Below, piece after piece: positions 44,954 to 55,500 of a DNA stretch of 64,000 nt (positions are counted from its first letter, which is position 1; each line of letters opens with the position of its first letter). The DNA is from Bryopsis sp. KO-2023. Taxonomy: Eukaryota > Chlorophyta > Ulvophyceae > Bryopsidales > Bryopsidaceae. The notes beneath the pieces are model-generated. The model saw only the letters and a program-made list of their open reading frames with translations, searched no databases and was not told where the DNA came from. The position numbers were made by a program, and so were the translations under genes. Where the stretch lies: positions 2,728,001 through 2,792,000 of the forward strand of contig BSYQ01000005.1 of assembly GCA_030272585.1 (NCBI GenBank), given 5' to 3'.

Positions 44954-45030
44954 ACCCTCCTTTTTGTCGCGGGGCAAATTTCGCCACGAACGAGGGGCCC
45001 CGAGGTCGGAACGCGCAAAGGCATCGCGTC

Positions 45031-45102
45031 GGGATGTTGGTCTAGTGGTATGATTCTCGCTTCGGGTGCGAGAGGTCCCGAGTTCGATTCCCGGACATCC
45101 CC
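45031..45102 (+). tRNA. tRNA-Pro(CGG), array unit A
   Basis: 72 nt; acceptor GGGATGT/ACATCCC, anticodon loop TTCGGGT, T arm with GTTCGATTC. Second copy at 60301. Confidence 0.93.
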
Positions 45103-45109
45103 CTCCCTC

Positions 45110-45255
45110 CATCGTCTTTTTCTCGGATCTCAGAGATCTTTTTATCGGATTCCGTCGATCTTTTTCTCGGATCTTAGAGATTTTTTTTTTTTCCCGGATC
45201 TCAGAGATTTTTTTTCCCCGGATCTCAGAGATTTTTATCTCGGATCCCACGGATC
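45110..45255. repeat. CGGATCTCAGAGATCTTTTT-type tandem repeat
   Basis: Five to six imperfect copies of a T-rich 25-35-bp word between tRNA genes, also at 60380-60560 with different copy arrangement. Confidence 0.8.
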
Positions 45256-45265
45256 TCAAAGCTGG

Positions 45266-45339
45266 TGCCACCTGTGAGAGTCGAACTCACGGCCTTTCGC
45301 TTACAAAGCGAATGCTCCAACCATCTGAGCTAAGGTGGC
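45266..45339 (-). tRNA. tRNA-Thr(TGT), array unit A
   Basis: 74 nt; acceptor GCCACCT/AGGTGGC, anticodon stem TTCGC/GCGAA, loop TTTGTAA. Intact here; the unit B copy (60575) lacks 17 nt. Confidence 0.92.
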
Positions 45340-45754
45340 TTCGGGGTCTCGCTACTCCCGCACGTGGGCGAACGACGAGGACGGTCGCTCTCGACCAGTC
45401 ATGGGCTGCACAGGACAGACCCCTGTCGTGTGCGGCGCACAGGACAGGGGTCTGTGCAGGTTCTGTGCACCCTGTGCTGTCCTGTCCTGTTTTCCGAAAA
45501 TCCACAGGACAGACCCACGTCTGTCCTGTACTGTACAAACCCTGTGTGAAACAGAAGTTCGACCCCCTGTACAACCTGTGCGCCCACGTGCGACTGTGCG
45601 CAGCACAGTGCGTTCTCTCACTCTTTCACGGCATCGCCACTACAAATAGAAGGGTGCAACCATTCCTGCCCTTTCGACGTTTTCGCTTGCCGAACCCTTG
45701 CCGACCTGTGTGCGTACCTACAGCAAAAAAAGGAAAAGAAAAGAGAGAAGGAAA

Positions 45755-48700
45755 ATGGCCCCCAAAAAGATCGCTACTTTTGAGGAGAGGGAGGAGCGCG
45801 CGTTGCTGGAATTCGATCAAAGGGAGACGGCTCGCCTTCAAGAGTGTAGTGGGGCAGCTGTCACGCCAGAAAGAGAGGGCCAGAGCATGGGATTGGAGAC
45901 GCCAAATCGACAGGCAGGGACAGGAGGAATAGGAGGAACAGGAGGAACAGGACAAACAGGAGGGTCAAGAGCAGTAGGAGGGTCAGGAGCAGTAGGAGGG
46001 TCAGGAGGGTCAGGAGTGTCAGTAGGGACAGGAGTGACAGGAGGGACAGGAGGGAGAGGAGGGAGAGGAGGGAGAGGCTCCAAAGCACAGGGGAGCAGAC
46101 CAAGGAGGAGAAACACCCTGCATGGGGTGTTGAAGCCCATAGCAAAGGGGAAGGGAAAGGAGCCGGTGCGCAGGGCCTTCGAGCAGGGGGAAGGGGAAGG
46201 GGAGGAGGTGATGGAGGTGAAGGAGGTGCCCGCCCGCAAGGTAAGAATCTGTTTTTGCTGTTGATGTTGAGCTGTGGGGGGGGGACTGCATGTGCATGTG
46301 CATGTGCATGTGCATGTGCATGTGCATGTGCATGTGCATGTCAATTTTTATGTTGAAATTTTTGAATGTCCAGCCTGAACTGGGGGGGGGACTGCATGTG
46401 CATGTGCATGTGCATGTGAATGTGAATGTTAATTTTGATGTTGAAATGTTTGAATGTCCAGCCTGAACTGGGGGGGGGACTGCATGTGCATGTGATGTGC
46501 ATGTTAATGCTGTGTTCTGAATTTTGAATTTTGTGTGTTAATCTTTTGTAGGGAAAGTCACCCCTGCGATGGGTGCGGCCCCTGTACATGATCGATGGGG
46601 TCATGAACAAGGAAGTCACGGAGCAGGGTGGTCGGAAGGTGGTGAAGGTAAGTGATTTTGTGCTGTTTTTTTGTATAAACTCTTTTCCTGCTTCTGCAGT
46701 TGCATGTATTTTTAATAAGAACCTGTTTGAAAGAAAGGAAAAAAAAAAAGGCAGTGCATAGATAGTGCACAGATAGTGCACAGATAGTGCACAGATAGTG
46801 CACAGATAGTGCACAGATAGTGCACAGGTAGTGCACAGATATGAGCAGACATTGAACAGATAGTGAACAGACCCGCACAGACCCGTACAGAATGTGAACA
46901 GATAGTGCACAGACACTGCCTGTGCCCATTACTGATGTGTTTGTGTTTTTTTGTTTGTTTGTTTCATAGGTTGTCTGCAACCTGTGTGGGGAGCGGGTCT
47001 CCTTCCACAACAGCAGCCTGACCACCCCCGTGGCGCATGCGAGGACCCACCGGATCTTCAATGCGGAGGACCTCGACAACCGCCTGGCCCAGCTAGAGTA
47101 AGTATAAGTTCTGTTGCTGTTTCTGTTTCAGTTTCAATCCTGTTTGTATGTTTTAATCCTGTTTGTTCGTTTGAATCCTGTTTGTGTGTTTGTTTGAATC
47201 TTGTTTCTGTTGCTAATCCTGTTTCTATGTGTTCCAGCCCCAATGCCAAAACCGACACCACCCGGGCCGATGTGATGGAGAGGTACATCACGGCAGCCCC
47301 CTACCAGGCCCGGACACATGCGTGGGAGAGGATCGCCCGAGGTGCTGCCCTTTGGGTGGCGATGGAAGGCCTCCCACTCTCAGTCTGTGAGAGTGAGGCC
47401 TTCCAACACTACAGTGCCCTCCTCAACCCCAAAGCACCAAAACTCTCAAGGAAAACAGTCACAAGCAGGGTAAGTACATGTGTGTTTTGTTTCCCTGTGT
47501 AATCTCTGTGCACTGTCTGTGCGCCTGTGCTATGTCTGTGGAACATCTGTGCTGTCTCTGTGTATGGTCTGTGTGTTACCTGTGTGCATCTGTGCAATGT
47601 CTGTGTTGATCCTGTGCAATGTCTGTGTTATCCCTGTGCTGTGTCTGTGCATGGTCTGTGGGTTACTTGTGTTGCATGTGTGCTGCATCTGTGGTCTGTG
47701 TGGTGTGTTTTTTCCCTGTGTAATCTCTGTGCACTGTCTGTGCACCTGTGCTATGTATGTGGAACATCTGTGCTGTCTCTGTATATGGTCTGTGTGTTAC
47801 CTGTGTGCATCTGTGCAATGTCTGTGTTGATCCTGTGCAATGTCTGTGTTATCCCTGTGCTGTGTCTGTGGGTTACTTGTGTTGCATGTGTGCTGTTTCT
47901 GTGCTCTGTGTGGTGTGTTTTTTCACTGTTGGTGCATCTGGTGCAGGTAGAATCCCTTTACGAGGAGGGGGTGGCAAAGATGCGGGGGAGCATGAAGCGG
48001 CTGCAGGAAAGGCAACAGAAGCCAGCCCTGACCTGCGACATATGGACCAGTCGCAGGCAGGACAAATTCATGACACTGACAGTGCATGGAATGGACGACA
48101 CGGTGCAGCCTTGGAGGATGAAGACGTGGGTGCTGGGAGCGATGCCCATCCAAGAAGACTCCGCAACTTCAAATGGTGAGTATGGTTTTGTTTTTGTTAT
48201 TGTGTTTGTTTTTGTTTTTGTTTCTGTTTTTGTTTCTGTTTTTGTTTTGTTAATGAATTGGGTTTTCATGTGTGTGGTTTGCAGTGATTCGGCAACACGT
48301 GGAGGAGGAAATCGAGCGCTTTGGGCTGACCTGGTACCGGCCCACCATAATAACAGACCAGGGGAGCAACGTGGTACACTGTTTTGACAGGTGAGTTACT
48401 GTTTTGTATTTTGTTTTTTGTTTTGTTTTGTTTTGTGTTTTAATTTAATTTTTGATTTCATGGAATGTTGAGTTGTGTTATGTATCGTAGGAACCTAAAA
48501 TGGGACTGGATGCCCTGTATGTGCCACGTGTTGCACAATGCAGTGTGCGACACGTTCAAGGCACACAAAACCGAAAACTCGGAGTTCCACTTGAGCCTGA
48601 GGCGCGCCTCCCAATTTGTGGAGCACATGAACAGGTGTGAAAAACAGAAGGAAGAAAATCCCTTATATTTCCCACTTCTGCTTGCTTGTTAATTTTGTTG

Positions 48701-50554
48701 ATTAACTGTTAAGTGTTTATATTTGTTATTGTTAATGCTCCTTACAGATCCACAAAATCCAAAGCAGAGCTTGATAACCTGCAGCGGGAGAACATCCGTG
48801 CAGCTGGGGAGATGGAAGACACGGGGGAAGAAAGTGCCGATGACCTCCTGCCTCAGGGATCCCCGAAGATCGTGTTGGCGTTAAAAATGCCACAGGCCAC
48901 AAGGTGGAATTCCACCTACTTCATGATGGAAAGGTGATGATCATGTGTGTGTTATCTTGTTTCGTTGTTGTGATCGTACAAATTGTTTGCTGAAATTGTT
49001 TGGTTTTGTGTCCCAACAGATTGCTCAGGATCAAGGGCCCGTGCCAGGCGTGGCTAGACAAGAACTACGCTGCCTTTGTGGACGGGCTGGAGCGAAAGCA
49101 CTGGGTGCATCTCCAGGGGTGGATGACAGCCCTCGAACCCGTGATGAGGACATCAAAAGTCCTCGAATCTGAGACAAAGCCCACAGCAGGCTCGGTTTTG
49201 AAAGTCCTTTTCCGGGTACGTATTTCTAAACGTTCATGTCTTTCCTTGTGTTTCTGTGGTCAACCTTTTCTTGTGATCTTTTGTTTCTAAATGCCGACAT
49301 GTTTTCCTGCAGTTGATAGAGCACCTTAACGCTGGTTGCCCTATGAATCAAGAAGGGGAAGGGGCTGCAGATGGGGACCTCCTGAAGCTTATGAAGATGA
49401 TTGCTGAGCATGTTCGGGCCAGAATGGACTCACCAAATTGGGTGTTTGCGTGTCTGGTCATAGCCACCCTCGACACAACCGTCAGGCAAGCATAAAAACA
49501 ATAACTTCTGAGAGTGTGAAGCAGAGGTGTTTGTGTGTCTTTGTTTGTAACTGTGGGTTACATGCTTGTTATAGGGATTTTGGTTTTCTCGATGCGCACG
49601 TGTACAAGCGTAAAGACACCAGCGGGAGGCAATACTTCCAAAGAACACGACAGGATTTTCCATCCAAGGACAGCCTGCTGCAGGAGGTTCGTTAATTGTC
49701 TTTGCTTCTGTGTTTCTGTGCTTCCTTTCGTTGCTTGTGTCACATCATGTGACTCACATGTGCCCATCTGTGTTGACGTTTTCCGGCACAGGTAAGGGAA
49801 GAAATCAAGGCACTCATGCTGCAGAAGATGGAGGAGGTCGGCATGAAGCTTGATAACGATCCTGCCGATGTCGACATGGAGGATTGTTTCCTCAACTGGG
49901 ACACTCCAACCAGCCAATCAGCAGCACCACCAGCAGGTGCCCAAACCCAAGCCGATGAATTTGCCGAGGCAGAGCTGACTCGCTTCATGGAGACAAAGGT
50001 ATTCTTGAATTTTTGTTTTTTTAATAATTTTAATCACAATTGTTTATTTCCAAATCCACATTTGATCGCATTCAGGGACATCCACTGTAAGGGACATGTC
50101 ATTTTTGTTTTAGCCTTTAAAAGAGAAACAGAAACAGAAATTACATGTTGTGACCTTTGTTTTTGTTTGTTTATTTTTGCAGGGCGGTAGGGGTATCAAG
50201 TGCCCGCTACAGTTTTGGTCGACAGAGGGCTCAGGTTTCCCGGTGCTGAAGCTCCTCGCTGCGGACTTCTTGTGTGTCCCTGCATCCTCTTCATCTTCGG
50301 AGAGGTCCTTCTCCAAAACAGGAGCTATCGTGAGGGCTCGAAGGGCAAAGCTGTCCACGAAGAACATCCGGTACCTCAGCTTCCTGTCGTGGAACGGGCA
50401 TAGCATGCTTCCGAAGGCAGGAAGATTGCCCGAGATCAAGAAAGAGGACCCACACCCAGGCAGCCAGTCAGGGAGAACACCAGAGACAGCGGGTAGCCGG
50501 CAGGTGGAGGCTGGGGAGGTGGAGGCTGGGGAGGTGGAGGCTGCAATGATATGA
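45755..50554 (+). CDS. hAT-2 transposase, 13 exons, apparently intact
   Basis: My exon model: 45755-46240, 46552-46647, 46970-47097, 47238-47469, 47947-48175, 48285-48390, 48491-48634, 48748-48933, 49020-49215, 49313-49485, 49575-49686, 49792-49998, 50183-50554. The sum of 2667 nt gives 888 residues and TGA. All introns are GT-AG except intron 10, which is GC-AG (GCAAGC...ATAG). Exon 1 has a Gly-Thr/Ser repeat. A BED zinc finger (CNLCGERV...HARTH) is near residues 195-220. TCDIWTS (about 345) and TDQGSNV (about 416) hold the first two catalytic Asp residues. CHVLHNAV follows, then TRWNSTYFM near 526, and the dimerisation domain (FLCVPASSSSSERSFS) near 795. It cuts and pastes hAT DNA. Confidence 0.93.
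46262..46510 (+). repeat. CATGTG microsatellite and local triplication in hAT-2 intron 1
   Basis: Runs of GCATGT dinucleotide-like repeats follow each of three GGGGGGGGACTGCATGTG boxes (46275, 46381, 46471), a ~90-bp unit repeated three times. Confidence 0.85.
46750..46920 (+). repeat. GTGCACAGATA repeat in hAT-2 intron 2
   Basis: About seven copies of AGTGCACAGAT followed by ACAGACC-type words. They resemble the CTGTGCACAG words of the element ends. Confidence 0.88.
47500..47935 (+). repeat. CTGTG-rich duplicated intron 4 of hAT-2
   Basis: The intron is built from CTGTG words and contains a long direct duplication (about 47488-47690 and 47712-47900, each with ATGTSTGTGGAACATCTGTG). Open frames there are artefacts. 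Confidence 0.8.
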
Positions 50555-50574
50555 AACGAAATAACGAAATGGGA

Positions 50575-50790
50575 AGAAGGGGAAAACAATGGGGGAAAAT
50601 GGGATAAAGGATTTGCAGGGGTGACTGCAGTTTATAGTGGGAAAACAATGGGGAAAACAATGGGGGAAAATGGGATATGGAATTTGCAGGAGTGACTGCA
50701 GTTTATAGTGGGAAAACAAAGGGGAAAACAATGGGGGAAAAGGGGATATGGAATTTGCTGGGGGTGACTGCAGTTTTTAATGAAATATTG
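50575..50790 (+). repeat. ~71-bp tandem repeat downstream of hAT-2 transposase
   Basis: Three copies with GTGACTGCAGTTTATAG at 50621, 50692 and 50764, separated by GGGGAAAACAATGGG words. Confidence 0.88.
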
Positions 50791-51181
50791 AAAAAAACCA
50801 AGTCTGTGTGAACCCTGTCCATCTCTGTGTGAACCCTGTCCAGACAGAACCTGCACAGACTTGGGGTCTGTGCAGTCTGTGTGTTTGTCCCCAGGCACCT
50901 GTGCACATCTGTTCTGTCCTGTGCTTCACACAGGACAGGATGAACCTGTGCTGCACAGACAGAGCACAGACATAGCACAGACCCAGCACAGACTTTGCAC
51001 AGACCCTGTCTGTGCTATGCTGTACAGGTCTGTGCACCTGTGCAGCACAGGTCCAACCCTGTGCACAGAACAGACAGTCTGTTCTGTCCTGTCCTGTGCA
51101 CAGGGGTCTCAGCCCATGTCTGCTCTCGACTTCGTTTCGGGCCCGATCGCTCCCCTCCCGTCGCATGCTTCGCGTGGCGTC

Positions 51182-51255
51182 GGACCTGTAGCTCAGTCGG
51201 TTAGAGCGCTGGTCTTATGAGCCGGAAGTCGCGGGTTCAATCCCCGCCAGGTCCA
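51182..51255 (+). tRNA. tRNA-Ile(TAT), array unit A
   Basis: 74 nt; acceptor GGACCTG/CAGGTCC, anticodon loop CTTATGA, T arm GCGGGTTCAATCCCCGC. No intron. Copy at 60739. Confidence 0.88.
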
Positions 51256-51331
51256 CGACTCGCAAGAATGCACCGACATCGCGTCCGTCCGAGAAAGGCA
51301 AGAAGCACAACAACCAAGAGACGTGGGGGTG

Positions 51332-51412
51332 TGTGGCGAGTGGGATTTGAACCCACGCCCTTTCGGACTGGAACCTTACTCCAGCGCCTTGGACCAACTC
51401 GGCCATCGCCAC
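51332..51412 (-). tRNA. tRNA-Leu(AAG), array unit A
   Basis: 81 nt with a long variable arm; acceptor GTGGCGA/TCGCCAC, anticodon stem CTGGA/TCCAG, loop GTAAGGT. Copy at 60889. Confidence 0.9.
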
Positions 51413-51508
51413 GTTTGAGGGAGGGGAGGGACGGAAGGGATCCGTGGGACGGCAGCCCCCCATCGGGGTCGACGGATGCAAGGGAGACGCTCGCCGCACG
51501 CTGAACGA

Positions 51509-51539
51509 GCTGAGATGTCCGAGTGGTGAAGGAGGTGGA
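51509..51539 (+). pseudogene. tRNA-Ser 5' half, array unit A
   Basis: GCTGAGATGTCCGAGTGG and the following bases match nt 1-31 of the intact tRNA-Ser(CGA) at 59135, ending just before the anticodon loop. A 189-bp insertion follows. The anticodon loop and stem reappear at 51744, but the remainder is diverged. Confidence 0.85.
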
Positions 51540-51728
51540 GAGAGAGAGGAATGTGGGTTGGGTTACGTAAGGGTTTCCTTTTGGGGACAGTTCATTCTAT
51601 TTACGGCGCTGCCGCAAGGCAGTTTCCGGATTCATGAGTGGGACACGGGACTGGGTGTTGTACGTTTAACTGGGGATCGGACCTCAAAATTCCGCCGATG
51701 TACAAAAGGCGCGTAAAAATGAATTCCA
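51540..51728. mobile_element. 189-bp insertion in tRNA-Ser, unit A
   Basis: Flanked by a 15-bp direct duplication GGTGAAGGAGGTGGA (51525-51539, 51729-51743), which comprises tRNA-Ser nt 17-31. No inverted ends and no poly(A). The long duplication is of the kind left by target-primed reverse transcription, so it could be a SINE or a 5'-truncated LINE. Copy at 61097-61285. Confidence 0.75.
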
Positions 51729-51765
51729 GGTGAAGGAGGTGGACTCGAAATCCATTGGTGCTGCC
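51729..51765 (+). pseudogene. tRNA-Ser 3' remnant after the insertion, unit A
   Basis: Begins with the second copy of the target duplication, then CTCGAAATCCA (anticodon loop and stem). After about 51760 it no longer follows tRNA-Ser: variable arm, T arm and acceptor are unrecognisable. Confidence 0.7.
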
Positions 51766-51822
51766 ATCGTAGCGCGGTGGGGCGCGCAACAACAACGCAA
51801 GAGGCGTTTGGGCCGTGCGAGG

Positions 51823-51895
51823 TTCCGTCGCCGGGACTCGAACCCGGGTCTTGTGGGTGAAAGCCACATGTCCTGACCACCTAGACTACGACGGA
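51823..51895 (-). tRNA. tRNA-Glu(TTC), array unit A
   Basis: 73 nt; acceptor TCCGTCG/CGACGGA, anticodon loop CTTTCAC, T arm CCGGGTTCGAGTCCCGG. Copy at 61380. Confidence 0.93.
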
Positions 51896-52376
51896 AGATC
51901 CACGAGACACGTCCCGTATGCCGAGTTTCGGAGCGTCGAGGGTTTTTGGAAGCTGGCGGGAAGCTGGCGGGGACAAGTGCCCTCGCGCACGGGAACGGGG
52001 TTGCGCCAGAACCTCGGGAGGGTGTTCGTTCGTGGTTAGGACTCGTTTCGAGTTTTTTCATCGTTGCGATTTTTGGGTGCTCGGATTTGGATGCACGAGA
52101 GATATCAGTAATGGCCCATTTTGTTGGCTCGGATTGTCACGTAAAAGGAGTTGTTCGTTTTCCATGGGTTTTCGTGTCTCTTCGGATTTTGGTGTTTTTC
52201 TTTCCCTCTGGGAGACCGATTCGTTTCTCTCTATTTTCATCGTTCTTTTCTTATTTTTGTGCCGTTCTTTCCCTCCTTTTCTTCCAATAATCTTTCTATT
52301 CATTGTTTCCCCTTTCCGTGCTTTTTTCTGTTTTTCTTTTTTCGATTCTTTCTCCTTCGTTCCTTTCGAAAAAAGT
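51896..52376. other. T-rich spacer, array unit A
   Basis: About 480 bp between tRNA-Glu and the tRNA-Lys fragment, increasingly pyrimidine-rich toward 52376. The same sequence is at 61453-61933. No gene is seen. Because it abuts a half tRNA-Lys it may be part of an old insertion. Confidence 0.5.
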
Positions 52377-52381
52377 CTCGC

Positions 52382-52577
52382 TGTTACGATGGGGTACTTT
52401 ATTTATCGTGATATGTCTAAGGCGTGAGAGTACGTCATAGGGACATAGTAGCTATGACTGACCTGAGTGTATATAAACCACGAAGGGTTAGTGTTGTAAT
52501 ATCCAACTGTGTTTTGGGTTTCCGACCCTCGTGTCTCCCTGTCGAGGGTTTCCCCTTGTTTTCTGGCGCGCGTTACA
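52382..52577 (+). repeat. 5' LTR of the non-coding element
   Basis: TGTTACGATG...GCGCGTTACA, 196 bp. Confidence 0.95.
52470..52476 (+). promoter_or_regulatory. TATA box in the LTR
   Basis: TATATAA in the middle of the 196-bp LTR, at the usual place for the element promoter; the 3' LTR repeats it at 58888-58894. Transcription itself is inferred. Confidence 0.6.
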
Positions 52578-52578
52578 A

Positions 52579-52590
52579 TGGTTTCGGAGC
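52579..52590 (+). other. Primer-binding site of the non-coding element
   Basis: TGGTTTCGGAGC one base after the LTR, identical to the sites of gypsy A and gypsy B. Confidence 0.8.
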
Positions 52591-55500
52591 CGGGGCTAAG
52601 GTATTCGTGTTCGACCCTAGAACCCTGAGAAAAAGCGCGGATCCAGCCCAGCATCCTTCCTAAAGGTTGGAAAGGTGGCGCACTGTCGACGTGACGGCCA
52701 GTGACCAGTGTTTTGCGAACATGGTCTCGTCTGGAGGTTGATTGTTGTGGGTCGATGTGGATTCAACGATGTTTCAAGACCTGCAGCTCAAGGCAGGAGT
52801 GTGTCGCGAATGGTGGCGAGAGGAAAAACACTCGACTGGATCTGGATTGGATCGAATATCGAGGAGCTGGCGAGAAAAGAAACGCGAATAGTAGAGTTTC
52901 TGAAGACCAAAGCAGAAGGAGAATACAGGACAGCACCAAAATCGGAATCCCCTGAGTTTTGGGATAGGGGATCGTGGTTCGACGTCGGTCTAAGGGGCAC
53001 CGTCGGTGGAGTGGTCGACTGGCTGCGCAGGGTGTGGCTGGACGTACCAGGGGAAAGGACGCAGTGGCAGGAATATTGGAAGATGCTGTCAGTGAAAGGG
53101 ACTGGAGGAAGTCCAGCAGGATTCAAGAATGAATGTTGCCTGACAGAGGGATAAGACTGATTGTGGAAGATTGAGGTAGTCAAAGTTTAAGCTGGCTGTG
53201 GCTGGCAGAAGGCTGAAGGAGTGGATTTTATTTTATCTCCTGACAAAATGAATCGATTTGAGTGTGACTATTGAAAAGGAAGAATGGAGTGTTAAGCTTT
53301 GGCAGATTTGCACATATTTTCAGATGTGAGGTATCTGATGGGCAGAAGTTTATGAATGTGTTCAATCAAAGATCAGGACAACAAAAGTATGCTGAGTTTT
53401 ACAGTCTTGAAGGATTTGGAAACTATCTTTGGATTATTATTCAGAGTTGTGGACAGAAATGGACAGCAGATGTTGTTTTATTTTCATAGAAATGGAATAT
53501 GATCACATCATGGAAGAAGCCTGAAAATTATGAGTATTTAAAGGATGGAATCTCATTACAGAGCTGGAGTTGGAAGAGGAGACATTGCAAGTGAAAAAGG
53601 AGTTATGGAGGAGCTATTCAGCAAAAAGCAAATATGAACCATGAGCAGTGGAAGTAAAGAGAGCTGACTGAATAGGGTAAACATATTTTGCTGTTTTGGA
53701 CTGAAGATCCCAAGCTACCTTGTGCTTGGTGGAGTACACCAATGAAGAGTGGATTACCACACGAGCAGAGACGCAACCAATGAATGGTAGCGATCGTGCA
53801 ATATCCGACAGCTTGTTGAGATGTTACCATGAATGGATGATCAGAAGACCTACATTCTGAGGCCAAGAAGAGTATAAAAGATGTCGACAGTCCAAGATAT
53901 ATGAAGAAATGGAGATGGGCCGTGGAAAATATGTGAAATCACAGAAAGGGAATTTTTACCCGGCAGAATTGGTGTTCCACAGACGTGTGGAGTTGCATCT
54001 GCTGGAAGAGCAATTGAAGGATAAGTGAAAAAGAGAAAAATTGCTGAAGCGTGATCAGGCTAATCCACAGAAGGAAACATGAGAAGAGTGTGTTGGATTG
54101 GATACAAGTGTGGATGCCTGATTGAAGAACTTGGATTGATGGAAAAAGTGGAGGAAACATGGAACCTTATCGCAAGAAACAGATTGATAAAGGTGATGGC
54201 TGATTGTTAGTTGTGAAGGGACCAGCCATTCAAGGATATTATCGGTGCACTCGCGTATCGGTGAACCGACAGCTCAGGTGGAGACAAGATTAGGAGCTGA
54301 GTATAACCTGAAAGGGAACAAGCCTCTATGTTGAGTGGAGCTTGTAAAGCACAGAATTTATACTCATGGACAGCCGAAAACTGCAATTGGTGGCGGGAGA
54401 ATAATCTGGAAGATATCCATGCCAAAGGACCAAGCAGGGATTAAAAGATATATTGATGGAAGATATATGTTGGGGCTGGAGCATGACTGATGTGCTACAA
54501 TACTGTTTCTGGATGGAGTTGAAAGAAGTCTCAAGCGAGAGAGGTATCAATTGCCCTACACAATGTGTTTCGGGAGAAGTATGGACGTATGTGGTGAATG
54601 AAAATTACCATATACTAGTGAGCTTTGTGTTCCCTTGGCGGTGGTGATATTTTTATTGAGCCAATTTCAGAGTGAACTGAAAGTGAAAACTAGAAGTGCT
54701 GACTGGCCAATATGAAAGTTCTGTGGGGAAGTAGTTTGCAGGCACCTCTTCTCTATAGTGTCGCAAATAAAAAAATATGGGTGGATCATATGAACCTCAG
54801 TGAACAACGCCAAGGCAGTCAGAACCTACAGTGGTATGGCTGAGGCAGAATTCTAAGGTGGTGAATACAATGGAGCCATGTGGACGGCTGGAAACCGTTG
54901 GGCATCTCATGGCACCCATTTCCATTGAATTCACGGAGGAGATGATGCTAGTTGCCTGAACTAGTAAAGAGGAGGTGGATGAGATCTTAAGGAGGGATGT
55001 ATATATGTGGACTCTGGTGTGGCAATATTGGATTTAACGCGGCAGCTACCTTTGGCGCGAATATACGCTGCAAAGGCAAAGATCCCGGATGGAATTCGGT
55101 TGTATCTCCCTGGAAGCTTAGCGCGAGCCTGTGTTGTACGCGCGGTGTTTACATGGACTGCATCAGCGGATGAATATCAAGATATTACGGAGGATATAAG
55201 GAGGAATATCAGAGGTGAATTGTCGACTGGCAACAGGATCCGGCTCCTGTGTGAGTCCCGACAAATTCAGATGTCTTCCGGTCTGCACCTCTAATACGAT
55301 GGAGCAGAATGCACATCGTTGGCGAGTTTTGTCTATTGGATTGACGAAGGACCTTGATGCAGCATGCCGACTGCACAAGTGGTTGATTTAAAAGGCGAGG
55401 CAAACACCTACGGTAGTTTCTGTTGGCTGGAGCCACAGAAATTAACACATCAAAGGAAGAAAGAACTTGTGGATACGCTGAGTTGTCCAGTAGGTCAGTG

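Larger units (their letters stand above)
45396..51122 (+). mobile_element. hAT-2, autonomous hAT transposon (5727 bp)
   Basis: Begins CAGTCATGGGCTG and ends CAGCCCATGTCTG with the 8-bp duplication CTCTCGAC at 45388-45395 and 51123-51130. The unoccupied site, with a single CTCTCGAC, is in array unit B at 60680-60687. Both ends carry CTGTGCACAG-type subterminal repeats (about 45405-45620 and 50810-51115). Contains one 13-exon transposase gene. The 392-bp element at 3223 shares its ends. Confidence 0.97.

Noticed and set aside
47480-48180. Cys-rich frames of 116-286 codons
   Set aside because: They read through the CTGTG repeats of hAT-2 intron 4 and into exon 5.
51215-52300. Frames of 80-170 codons over the tRNA genes, repeated at 60770-61980
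   Set aside because: They translate tRNA genes and spacers; conserved only because the array unit is duplicated.
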